A DNA stretch of 15,884 nucleotides from Subdoligranulum sp. (lineage in GTDB: Bacteria; Bacillota; Clostridia; Oscillospirales; Ruminococcaceae): contig SFIE01000042.1 in assembly GCA_004555405.1 (NCBI GenBank), forward strand, positions 1-15,884, given 5' to 3'. Numbering within the stretch: position 1 is the first letter of the stretch; every line of letters begins with the position of its first letter. A program made the translations under genes and the position numbers. This document shows positions 1-5,760 of the stretch, in pieces. Under the pieces are notes generated by a model that was not told the origin of the DNA, searched no databases, and saw only the letters and a program-made list of their open reading frames with translations.

Positions 1-5
1 AATAT

Positions 6-92
6 GCGGATGTGGCGGAACTGGCAGACGCGCTAGATTCAGGTTCTAGTTCCCTTAAAAGAGTGTGGGTTCAAATCCCTTCATCCGCACCA
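6..92 (+). tRNA. tRNA-Leu (anticodon CAG)
   Basis: The gene folds as a class II tRNA with an encoded CCA end. The 7-bp acceptor stem is 6-12 paired with 82-88, followed by discriminator A89 and CCA 90-92. The anticodon stem CTAGA/TCTAG (33-37/45-49) encloses loop TTCAGGT, giving anticodon CAG at 40-42, which reads CUG leucine codons. A long variable arm and a TTCAAAT T-loop (70-76) fit tRNA-Leu. The T-stem (65-69/77-81) has one T-T mismatch (66/80) and a G-T wobble (65/81), slightly weaker than usual. A dedicated terminator follows 3 bases after the CCA. Confidence 0.97.
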
Positions 93-95
93 AAG

Positions 96-135
96 AAAGC
101 ACTTAAAGTCGAAAGATTTTAAGTGCTTTTCTTTT
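96..135 (+). terminator. Intrinsic terminator of the tRNA-Leu gene
   Basis: A perfect stem AAAGCACTTAAA (96-107) pairs with TTTAAGTGCTTT (118-129). It continues inward through a G-T, T-A and C-G pair to a GAAA tetraloop at 111-114, and is followed by a T-rich run TTTTCTTTTT (127-136). This is a textbook rho-independent terminator. The A-rich left side means it could also work in reverse. Confidence 0.9.
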
Positions 136-140
136 TGCGT

Positions 141-159
141 AACCCACTTTTGAACCCAC
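141..159. repeat. Inverted copy of the tRNA T-arm downstream of tRNA-Leu
   Basis: TTTGAACCCAC at 149-159 is the exact reverse complement of GTGGGTTCAAA at 65-75 inside the tRNA T-arm. A second AACCCAC lies at 141-147. Integrases of prophages and conjugative elements often use tRNA 3' ends as attachment sites, so this could be the scar or arm-site remnant of a past integration. No integrase gene is visible, so the meaning is inference; chance is possible at 11 bp. Confidence 0.4.
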
Positions 160-201
160 TTTCATTTGGGGGTCCTATAATATAGTTCTATCATACATGT
201 T

Positions 202-232
202 GGGATTGGGGCAAAACCCGATCCCCTTTTTT
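202..232 (+). terminator. Intrinsic terminator-like hairpin
   Basis: GGGATTGGG (202-210) pairs with CCCGATCCC (217-225) with one G-T wobble around loop GCAAAA. The run TTTTTT follows at 227-232. It lies between the tRNA and the transporter promoter and would block read-through into the transporter. A TATAAT at 176-181 lies just upstream but has no convincing -35 partner, so no short transcript is claimed. Confidence 0.75.
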
Positions 233-259
233 ATTTTCGTTTTAAACGGTTTTCCCGCC

Positions 260-288
260 TTGACATTTACTCCTGTAACGCTTACACT
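260..288 (+). promoter_or_regulatory. Sigma-A promoter of the NSS transporter gene
   Basis: A perfect TTGACA -35 box (260-265) is separated by exactly 17 bases from a TACACT -10 box (283-288; 4 of 6 consensus). Transcription would start near 295, leaving a leader of about 125 nt before the start codon at 422. Confidence 0.8.
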
Positions 289-295
289 TTAAAGT

Positions 296-421
296 AATAA
301 ATTATTCAGGGCACTGCCGCACGGTTTCAGGGGCTGGGCGGCAGCCGGTGCGTCTGGGATGTTTGGTGCAGGCACGGTGTGCCCAAGGAGAATCGAATCG
401 TTTTCCGGAAAGGTGTTTTTT
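296..421 (+). promoter_or_regulatory. Structured 5' leader of the NSS transporter mRNA
   Basis: The leader holds CTGCCGC (314-320) pairing with GCGGCAG (338-344), a short GGCAC/GTGCC hairpin (371-375/379-383) and a 10-bp palindrome TTTCCGGAAA (402-411). The last directly touches the ribosome binding site AGGTG at 411-415. I see no match to the glycine, lysine, T-box or guanidine riboswitch cores I can recall. It may regulate translation by masking the ribosome binding site, but this is inferred from the pairing alone. Confidence 0.35.
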
Positions 422-1753
422 ATGAAACAATCCAAAAATACCAAAAGCTTTGCCAGCCGCTGGGGTTTTATTCTGGCTTCGGTGGGCTCGGCCGTTGGCA
501 TGGCCAATGTGTGGGGATTTCCCAACAAAATGGGTTCAAACGGCGGCGGTGCGTTTTTGCTGATCTATCTTTTGTTTGTGGTGATCTTTGGCACGGTGGC
601 GCTGCCTGCCGAGTTTGCCATGGGCCGCCGCGCCGGCACCGGCACGCTGGGCGCTTATGAAAGTGCCTGGGCCACCCGCAGCAAAAAAGCCGGAAAAGTG
701 GGCGGTTTGCTGGGCTGGCTGCCGCTGGCGGGCTCGATGTGCATTGCCATTGGCTATGCGGTGATCGTAACCTACATTTTGAAAGCCCTTGTGGATTCTG
801 TTTTGGGCACGCTGATGCACGGCGATGCCGCCGCATGGTTTGGCGCCATTTCAAGCCAGCCCTACTCGGTGATCCCCTATCACATCATTGTGGTGGTGGG
901 CACACTGCTCACGCTGTTTTTGGGCGCACACAGCATTGAAAAAACCAACAAGATCATGATGCCCCTGTTTTTTGTGATCTTTGTGATTTTGGCTGTGCGT
1001 GTGGCGCTGCTGCCCGGCGCGCTGAACGGCTATCCCTTTATGTTCCATCCCCGCTGGGAAATGCTGGCCGATCCCATGATCTGGATCTGGGCCATGGGGC
1101 AGGCATTCTTTTCGCTTTCCGTCACCGGCAGCGGCATGATCGTGTACGGCGCATATCTTTCTAAAAACGAGGATGTAGTGGATGTTGCCCAGCACACCGC
1201 TTTGTTTGACACCATTGCCGCCGTGGTGGCCGCGCTGGTGATCATTCCGGCCTGTTTTTCGTATGGGCTGGATGTGGGCGCAGGCCCCGGCCTGTTGTTT
1301 GTAACGCTGCCCACCATTTTGCAGGATATTCCCATGGGGCAGCTGTTTGCCATTATTTTGTATGCCGCCATGATTTTTGCGGGTATCAGCTCGCTGCAGA
1401 ATATGTTTGAAGCCGTGGCAGAATCGCTGCTGCACAAATTTCCGCGCCTTGGCCGCACCGGTGTGCTGGTGCTTTTGGCCGTGATCTGCCTTGGCTTTGG
1501 CATTGGCATGGAAACCATTGACCAATGGGGCCCGTGGATGGATCTGGTTTCCATTTACATTATTCCCATTGGCGCAACGCTGGGCGCTGTTTCGTGGTTC
1601 TATGTGATGAAAAAAGAGGATCTGATGGATGCCGTGAACACCGGCGCTTCCAAGCCCCACGGAAATTTGTGGTATAGCATCGGCCGCTATGTGTATGTGC
1701 CGCTGGCCGCCGTTTTGTGCTGCGTGGCTCTGTTTAAGGGAGTAGCATTCTAA
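422..1753 (+). CDS. Sodium-dependent amino acid transporter, NSS (SNF/SLC6) family
   Basis: This 443-aa integral membrane protein belongs to the neurotransmitter:sodium symporter family, which imports amino acids or related amines with Na+ using the LeuT fold. The N-terminus has the family signature: RWGFILASVGSAVG (residues 13-26) leading into NVWGFP (29-34) and NGGGAFLLIYL (40-50). Further hallmarks are SIEKTNKIMMP (171-181) and the TM6 stretch FFSLSVTGSG (229-238). The length fits bacterial members with about 11 membrane segments. I chose the ATG at 422 because AAAGGTG lies 6 bases upstream and the signature then begins at the usual distance; the in-frame ATG at 359 has no ribosome binding site. 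Oddity: the family's near-invariant Arg in NxWRFP is Gly32 here, so the outer gate must be built differently. It is a single-gene transcript between its own promoter and terminator. Substrate unknown. Confidence 0.93.
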   Translation: MKQSKNTKSFASRWGFILASVGSAVGMANVWGFPNKMGSNGGGAFLLIYLLFVVIFGTVALPAEFAMGRRAGTGTLGAYESAWATRSKKAGKVGGLLGWLPLAGSMCIAIGYAVIVTYILKALVDSVLGTLMHGDAAAWFGAISSQPYSVIPYHIIVVVGTLLTLFLGAHSIEKTNKIMMPLFFVIFVILAVRVALLPGALNGYPFMFHPRWEMLADPMIWIWAMGQAFFSLSVTGSGMIVYGAYLSKNEDVVDVAQHTALFDTIAAVVAALVIIPACFSYGLDVGAGPGLLFVTLPTILQDIPMGQLFAIILYAAMIFAGISSLQNMFEAVAESLLHKFPRLGRTGVLVLLAVICLGFGIGMETIDQWGPWMDLVSIYIIPIGATLGAVSWFYVMKKEDLMDAVNTGASKPHGNLWYSIGRYVYVPLAAVLCCVALFKGVAF

Positions 1754-1762
1754 AAAGAAGTA

Positions 1763-1771
1763 TGATACAAT
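1763..1771 (+). promoter_or_regulatory. Possible extended -10 promoter for nrdG-dut
   Basis: TGATACAAT (1763-1771) is an extended -10 element (TG, one base, TACAAT). The -35 position 17 bases upstream (TAGCAT, 1743-1748) is poor. Initiation would fall near 1778, inside the left arm of the transporter's terminator, so the new transcript would carry only part of that arm. No better promoter is visible before nrdG. Confidence 0.35.
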
Positions 1772-1773
1772 AG

Positions 1774-1811
1774 AACAGCACCGCATGATCTCGGTTATGC
1801 GGTGCTGTTTT
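1774..1811 (+). terminator. Intrinsic terminator of the NSS transporter gene
   Basis: AACAGCACCGCAT (1774-1786) pairs perfectly over 13 bp with ATGCGGTGCTGTT (1797-1809), loop GATCTCGGTT, with TTTT at 1808-1811. It begins 20 bases after the transporter stop codon. A second small hairpin TGCGGC/GCCGCA (1811-1816/1822-1827) follows before the nrdG ribosome binding site. Confidence 0.85.
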
Positions 1812-1853
1812 GCGGCCATTTGCCGCATACTACATCACTCGGAGGTTTTTCCC

Positions 1854-2411
1854 ATGAATTATGCTTCGATCAAATACTGTGATATTGCCAACGGCCCCGG
1901 CGTGCGCACCAGCCTGTTTGTTTCGGGCTGCACCCACCATTGCAAGGGCTGTTTTAACGAGATGACTTGGGATTTTGCTTACGGTGACCCCTTTACCGAG
2001 CAGGTTGCCGAGGAAATTTTGCACAGCATCGAGCCGGATTACATTCACGGCCTTTCCCTGCTGGGCGGCGAGCCTATGGAGCCTGCCAATCAGCGCGCTC
2101 TGCTGCCGCTTTTGCGCAGCTTTAAGGAGCGTTTTCCCCGCAAAACCGTTTGGTGCTACAGCGGCTATACCTATGAGCAGCTGACGGGCGAAAGTCGTGC
2201 CCGCTGTGAGGTGACCGATGAAATGCTGCGCCTGATGGATGTGCTGGTGGACGGTGAATTTGTGGAAAGCCTGAAGGATATTTCGCTGCGATTTAAAGGC
2301 AGCAGCAACCAGCGCATTCTGGATCTTGCCAAGACCCGTGCTGCCGGGCAGCCGGTGCCCTGGCAGGGGGATGCGCTGTTTGCCACCCACAGCTTTGAGC
2401 CGGAGCGATAA
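1854..2411 (+). CDS. nrdG: Anaerobic ribonucleoside-triphosphate reductase activating protein
   Basis: This 185-aa radical-SAM protein uses a [4Fe-4S] cluster and S-adenosylmethionine to install the glycyl radical on the anaerobic ribonucleotide reductase NrdD, which makes deoxynucleotides without oxygen. The cluster motif C-x3-C-x2-C is Cys26, Cys30 and Cys33 (CTHHCKGC). GGEP (71-74) is the SAM-amine motif. WCYSGYTYE (100-108), VLVDGEF (130-136) and FKGSSNQRI (147-155) are typical NrdG signatures. The length matches the family (about 155-230 aa). The ATG at 1854 has GGAGG 8 bases upstream; the longer frame from 1785 runs through a terminator hairpin and is rejected. dut follows after 25 bases, so the two form a deoxynucleotide-supply unit. 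The partner nrdD, often adjacent, is not in the window. Confidence 0.95.
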   Translation: MNYASIKYCDIANGPGVRTSLFVSGCTHHCKGCFNEMTWDFAYGDPFTEQVAEEILHSIEPDYIHGLSLLGGEPMEPANQRALLPLLRSFKERFPRKTVWCYSGYTYEQLTGESRARCEVTDEMLRLMDVLVDGEFVESLKDISLRFKGSSNQRILDLAKTRAAGQPVPWQGDALFATHSFEPER

Positions 2412-2436
2412 AACACGATCATAAGGAGAATACGAT

Positions 2437-2877
2437 ATGGATATTTCGGTAGAGATCAAAAAGCTGCGCCCCGAGGCACAGCTGCCCACCCGCGGCAGCC
2501 AGCAGGCCGCCGGGTATGACCTGCACGCCTGCCTGAGCAGTGATTTGGCCATTGCCCCCGGCGCCACTGTGCTGGTGGGCACCGGCCTTGCCTTTGCGCT
2601 GCCGCAGGGCTATTTTGGCGGCGTGTTTGCCCGCAGCGGCCTTTCGGTAAAGCAGGGGCTGCGCCCGGCCAACTGTGTGGGCGTGATCGACAGTGACTAT
2701 CGCGGCGAATGCATGGTGGCGCTGCACAACGACAGCGCCGAAACCCGCACCGTGTGCCATGGCGACCGTATTGCGCAGCTGGTGGTTTTGCCTTATCTGC
2801 CCGTAAACTTCTGCGAGGTGGACGCGCTGGATGCCACCCAGCGCGGTCAGGGCGGTTTTGGCAGCACCGGTCGTTAA
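2437..2877 (+). CDS. dut: Deoxyuridine 5'-triphosphate nucleotidohydrolase (dUTPase)
   Basis: This 146-aa trimeric-type dUTPase hydrolyses dUTP to dUMP and pyrophosphate, keeping uracil out of DNA and feeding thymidylate synthesis. All five family motifs are visible: AAGYDLHA (24-31), ARSGLS (65-70), GVIDSDYRGE (82-91, with catalytic Asp85 and uracil-stacking Tyr88), GDRIAQLVV (109-117) and the glycine-rich C-terminal arm RGQGGFGSTGR (136-146). The length is normal. AAGGAG precedes the ATG at good spacing. It is most likely co-transcribed with nrdG. Its stop codon lies within the TTAA that borders the long palindrome immediately downstream. Confidence 0.97.
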   Translation: MDISVEIKKLRPEAQLPTRGSQQAAGYDLHACLSSDLAIAPGATVLVGTGLAFALPQGYFGGVFARSGLSVKQGLRPANCVGVIDSDYRGECMVALHNDSAETRTVCHGDRIAQLVVLPYLPVNFCEVDALDATQRGQGGFGSTGR

Positions 2878-3049
2878 GGCAACACCGCACAATTCCCGCC
2901 TAACGGCTTAAGCACCGCTGCCGCGGCTGCGAAGCACAATCTGCGCCCGAAAAATACTCGATAATATGCAAAGTATTATCTGCGCTTTTTGCTTAGCAGC
3001 TTGCACTTTTCGCTCGCTGCATCGGCACTTAGAATGATGCGGTATTGCT
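2878..3049. repeat. 172-bp imperfect palindrome with terminal inverted repeats (MITE-like element or large RNA hairpin)
   Basis: The ends GGCAACACCGCA (2878-2889) and TGCGGTATTGCT (3038-3049) are inverted repeats matching at 10 of 12 positions, and both sides are bordered by TTAA (2874-2877, 3050-3053). Pairing continues inward: 2892-2895/3032-3035, 2909-2912/3028-3031, 2919-2923/3023-3027, 2924-2927/3016-3019, 2929-2933/3009-3013, 2941-2944/2996-2999, 2950-2954/2986-2990, and an apical hairpin GATAATA/TATTATC (2960-2966/2974-2980). Nearly the whole element can therefore fold into one long hairpin. No open reading frame of note lies inside. It could be a non-autonomous mobile repeat, or a terminator for nrdG-dut, because a T-rich tract (3049-3068) follows directly. 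The pairing is seen; mobility is inferred. Confidence 0.6.
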
Positions 3050-3072
3050 TTAAATTTTTTGTTTTTTCTCTT

Positions 3073-3103
3073 ATCCCCCGCCGGTTGCACCGGCGGGGGA
3101 TTT
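3073..3103 (+). terminator. Strong G+C-rich hairpin after nrdG-dut
   Basis: ATCCCCCGCCGGT (3073-3085) pairs perfectly over 13 bp with ACCGGCGGGGGAT (3089-3101) around a TGC loop. Only TTT follows (3101-3103), so it is a weak-tailed terminator; most of the T-rich sequence lies upstream of it (3055-3072). Its loop and right arm overlap the promoter of the next operon. Confidence 0.65.
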
Positions 3104-3113
3104 CGACTATAAT
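3085..3113 (+). promoter_or_regulatory. Promoter of the serine hydrolase-gpsA-DUF1294-AEC operon
   Basis: A perfect TATAAT -10 box (3108-3113) lies 17 bases after TTGCAC (3085-3090), which sits in the apex of the preceding hairpin. Initiation would fall near 3120, leaving a leader of about 87 nt. The -35 is imperfect but the spacing is ideal. Confidence 0.7.
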
Positions 3114-3206
3114 AAAGAGCGTACAGGCAGCACTGCCGGGCCCGCGCTGAGCGCCCCGCCGCGCTGCCCTCAAAAATCAAGTTGATGGGAAAGGCGTGCC
3201 TGTTCC

Positions 3207-4436
3207 ATGGAAAAAAAGGTATATAAAAAAGGCGATGCCCAGCGTGCGCGCACCGCTGCGGCCCCGGCGCGGCCAGCCAAAGCACCGGCTGCCCGGCAGG
3301 CAGCCCCCCGCTCCCCTGCACCGGCAGCACCGGCGCGGCGCACGGTTTCCACAGCCAAAGCCACTGTTCGCACGGCCAAGGCCGCCGTTCACACAGCGCC
3401 GAAACGGCGGCGCAAAAGCCGCGTTCTGCCGGTTTTGCTGTGTTTTTTGCTGATGATCTTGCTCATGGGCACCGGCGCTGTGCTGCTGCACCGTGCTTTA
3501 GCCGCCCGCACTGCTGACACCCCTGCCGAGGCCCCCGCCTTTTCGCAGCCGCCTGCCCCAACCGAGGCACCGGCCGCCCCCAGCGAGCCGCCCGCCGCCG
3601 CTGAGCCCGAGCCTGAGCCGGAGGCCGAGCCCACATTGGCCGATACGATCCGCACCGCCGAGGCCTGCGATTTTTCGCAGTGGCCGGAGCTTGCCGCTGC
3701 CCTGCAGGGCAGCACCAACGCCAGCTTTATGGCCATAGACCTTGCCGGCGGGAAAACGCTGGCCTGCCAGCCCGACACGGCGCTGTATATTGCCAGTGCC
3801 ATCAAAGCGCCCTATGCGCTGTATGTGTGCCGCCAGCTGGATGCTGGCAATGTGTTTGAGGATGAAGCCATTGAGTACCAAGAAAAGTTTTACGATGAGG
3901 GCTCGGGCAACATTAAATCGGCCCAGCCCGGCACCATGTATCGGCTGGACTATCTTTTGCAGGAAAGCATTCTGCACAGCGACAACATTGCCTATCGGCT
4001 GCTGGTGAACCGCTGCGGCAAAGAGGATTTCAACGCCATGCTGGATTCACTGGGCATCACCGAGGGAATGCACTTTACGGCCACCAACATCTGGCCCAAG
4101 GCCACCCCGCGTGAGCTGGCGCTTTGCTGGAACGAAATTTACAACTACATACAAAGCGGCGCCCCCCACAGTGCGCTGCTGGCACAGATCTTAACCAATT
4201 CTTCGGCCTACAGCCCCATTCGCAAGGCCTTTGTTTATCAGCGCACCGTGGCGGCAAAATATGGCTGGGATCAATCCAGTTATGTGGATGCCGGTATCGT
4301 GTATTCGGCCGAAGGGCAGCCGCAGTATCTGCTGGCGATTCTGACCGAGAACGGCGAGTTGGAAAACGGCGGCGCTTTGGCGATAACCACAAAACTGATC
4401 AGACAGATCGATGCCGCCATGGCATCAATGCAATAA
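3207..4436 (+). CDS. Membrane-anchored serine hydrolase of the class A beta-lactamase fold
   Basis: This 409-aa protein has a cytoplasmic tail (1-70) very rich in Ala, Pro, Lys and Arg, one membrane segment (about 73-95), a Pro/Ala/Glu-rich spacer (about 100-145) and an outer catalytic domain (about 150-409). That domain carries the class A/PBP serine motifs: SAIK (Ser197-Lys200), SDN (258-260) and KYG (351-353) in place of KTG/KSG. ATPRELA (299-305) matches the segment that follows the omega loop in class A enzymes, but the ExxLN motif with general base Glu166 is absent. A true penicillin-hydrolysing enzyme is therefore unlikely; a cell-wall peptidase or inactive relative fits better. The ribosome binding site is weak (GGGAAAGG about 12 bases upstream). 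It is first in a four-gene operon; the gpsA ribosome binding site overlaps its stop codon. Confidence 0.85.
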   Translation: MEKKVYKKGDAQRARTAAAPARPAKAPAARQAAPRSPAPAAPARRTVSTAKATVRTAKAAVHTAPKRRRKSRVLPVLLCFLLMILLMGTGAVLLHRALAARTADTPAEAPAFSQPPAPTEAPAAPSEPPAAAEPEPEPEAEPTLADTIRTAEACDFSQWPELAAALQGSTNASFMAIDLAGGKTLACQPDTALYIASAIKAPYALYVCRQLDAGNVFEDEAIEYQEKFYDEGSGNIKSAQPGTMYRLDYLLQESILHSDNIAYRLLVNRCGKEDFNAMLDSLGITEGMHFTATNIWPKATPRELALCWNEIYNYIQSGAPHSALLAQILTNSSAYSPIRKAFVYQRTVAAKYGWDQSSYVDAGIVYSAEGQPQYLLAILTENGELENGGALAITTKLIRQIDAAMASMQ

Positions 4437-4449
4437 GGAGGATTTTTCT

Positions 4450-5466
4450 ATGGCAAATATCGGCGTTTTGGGTGCAGGCACCTGGGGCACAGCCCTGGCC
4501 CGCATGCTGGCTGTAAATGGCCACAATGTGACCATGTGGAGCGCACTGCCCCAAGAACTTATTGAGCTGAAAAACACCCGCAAGCATAAAAACCTGCCCG
4601 GCTGCACACTGCCGGAAAGCATTTCCTACACCCCTGACATTCACGAGATCTGCCAAGGGCGCGACATTTTGCTGTTTGCGGTGCCCAGCCCCTATGTGCG
4701 CACCACCGCCCGCGCGTGCCTGCCCCATCTTGCCCCGTTTCAGGTGATCGTGGATGTGGCCAAGGGCATCGAGGCCGGTTCGCTGATGACCATGAGCCAG
4801 GTGATCCAGAGCGAGGTGGACAGCCAGCCCGGCCTGCAGGGGGTACGCGTGGTGGCGCTTTCCGGCCCTACCCACGCCGAGGAGGTGGCGCTGGATCTGC
4901 CCACCGCCATTGTGGCCAGCAGCGAGGATATGGCCGCCGCCGAAAAGGCGCAGGATATTTTTATGAACCCGAATTTCCGCGTGTACACCAACAACGATGT
5001 GATCGGCGTAGAGCTGGGCGGCGCTGTGAAAAATATTATTGCGCTGGGCTGCGGCATTGCCTGCGGCCTTGGCTATGGCGATAATGCCCGGGCGGCGCTG
5101 ATCACACGCGGCGCAGCCGAGATCAGCCGCCTGGCCCCTGTTTGCGGCGGCAGCGCAGGCACCATTGCGGGCCTGGCCGGCATCGGCGATCTGATTGTGA
5201 CCTGCACCAGCGTACACAGCCGCAATTTCCGGGCCGGTGTGCTGATGGGCCAGGGCAAAACCAGCGAGCAGGCCGTGGCCGAAGTGGGCATGGTGGTGGA
5301 GGGCCTCAACGCCCTGCCCGGTGTGAAGGCGCTGGCCGCCAAATATCATGTGGAAATGCCCATCGTGAATATGGTAGATGCCATTGTAAGCGGCCATGTG
5401 CCCGTGCGCGATGCCGTGGACAAGCTGATGGGCCGCCGCAAAACCACGGAATTTTCCCATTCCTGA
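4450..5466 (+). CDS. gpsA: Glycerol-3-phosphate dehydrogenase [NAD(P)+]
   Basis: This 338-aa cytosolic enzyme reduces dihydroxyacetone phosphate to sn-glycerol 3-phosphate, the backbone of phospholipids. The N-terminal Rossmann fold shows GVLGAGTWGTALA (5-17). DVAKGIE (102-108) contains the active-site Lys105, and VKNIIALG (193-200) contains the catalytic Lys194. GLAGIGDLIVTC (241-252) and SRN (257-259) are the family's C-terminal signatures. The length is typical. The start is set by AAGGAGG (4435-4441), 8 bases upstream, which overlaps the previous gene's TAA; an in-frame ATG at 4411 lies inside that gene. The usual partners der and plsY are not beside it. Confidence 0.97.
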   Translation: MANIGVLGAGTWGTALARMLAVNGHNVTMWSALPQELIELKNTRKHKNLPGCTLPESISYTPDIHEICQGRDILLFAVPSPYVRTTARACLPHLAPFQVIVDVAKGIEAGSLMTMSQVIQSEVDSQPGLQGVRVVALSGPTHAEEVALDLPTAIVASSEDMAAAEKAQDIFMNPNFRVYTNNDVIGVELGGAVKNIIALGCGIACGLGYGDNARAALITRGAAEISRLAPVCGGSAGTIAGLAGIGDLIVTCTSVHSRNFRAGVLMGQGKTSEQAVAEVGMVVEGLNALPGVKALAAKYHVEMPIVNMVDAIVSGHVPVRDAVDKLMGRRKTTEFSHS

Positions 5467-5481
5467 TCGTAAAATTGCTAT

Positions 5482-5760
5482 ATGAAAGATCTGATCGCTA
5501 TTTATCTTTTGGCCGTTAATGCGGCTGCCTTTCTGCTTTGCGGATGGGACAAACGCTGCGCCAGGCGCGGGGCATGGCGTGTGACCGAGCGCACGCTGCT
5601 GCTTTCGGCTGCCGTGGGCGGCAGCGTGGGCTTTTTGCTGGGTATGCGGGCGTTTCACCACAAAACCCTAAAGCCGAAATTCCGTTTTGGCGTGCCCGCC
5701 ATACTGGCCCTGCAGCTGGCTTTGGCCGCCGTTTTGCTGTGGAAAGGAGCGCCTGTATGA
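5482..5760 (+). CDS. DUF1294 family small membrane protein
   Basis: This 92-aa protein has three or so hydrophobic segments (about 4-20, 39-54, 69-87). Family signatures are NAAAFLLCGWDKRCARRG (about 13-30), RVTERTLLL (about 33-41), GGSVGFLLGM (46-55) and FHHKTLKPKFRFGVP (about 58-72). DUF1294 proteins are widespread, small and functionally uncharacterised; some occur fused to a cold-shock domain, which is absent here. The gene begins 15 bases after gpsA with no clear ribosome binding site, suggesting translational coupling. Its TGA overlaps the next gene's ATG (ATGA at 5757-5760). Confidence 0.85.
   Translation: MKDLIAIYLLAVNAAAFLLCGWDKRCARRGAWRVTERTLLLSAAVGGSVGFLLGMRAFHHKTLKPKFRFGVPAILALQLALAAVLLWKGAPV

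Noticed and set aside
176..181. TATAAT box upstream of the hairpin at 202-232, suggesting a tiny RNA
   Set aside because: No -35 at acceptable spacing (best TTGAAC is 20 bases away), and any transcript would be only about 40 nt.
359..421. Upstream in-frame ATG extending the NSS transporter by 21 residues
   Set aside because: No ribosome binding site precedes 359, and the family signature begins at the normal distance from the ATG at 422, which has AAAGGTG upstream.
296..421. Glycine or guanidine riboswitch ahead of the NSS transporter
   Set aside because: The conserved cores of these classes, as I know them, are not visible; only generic hairpins are present.
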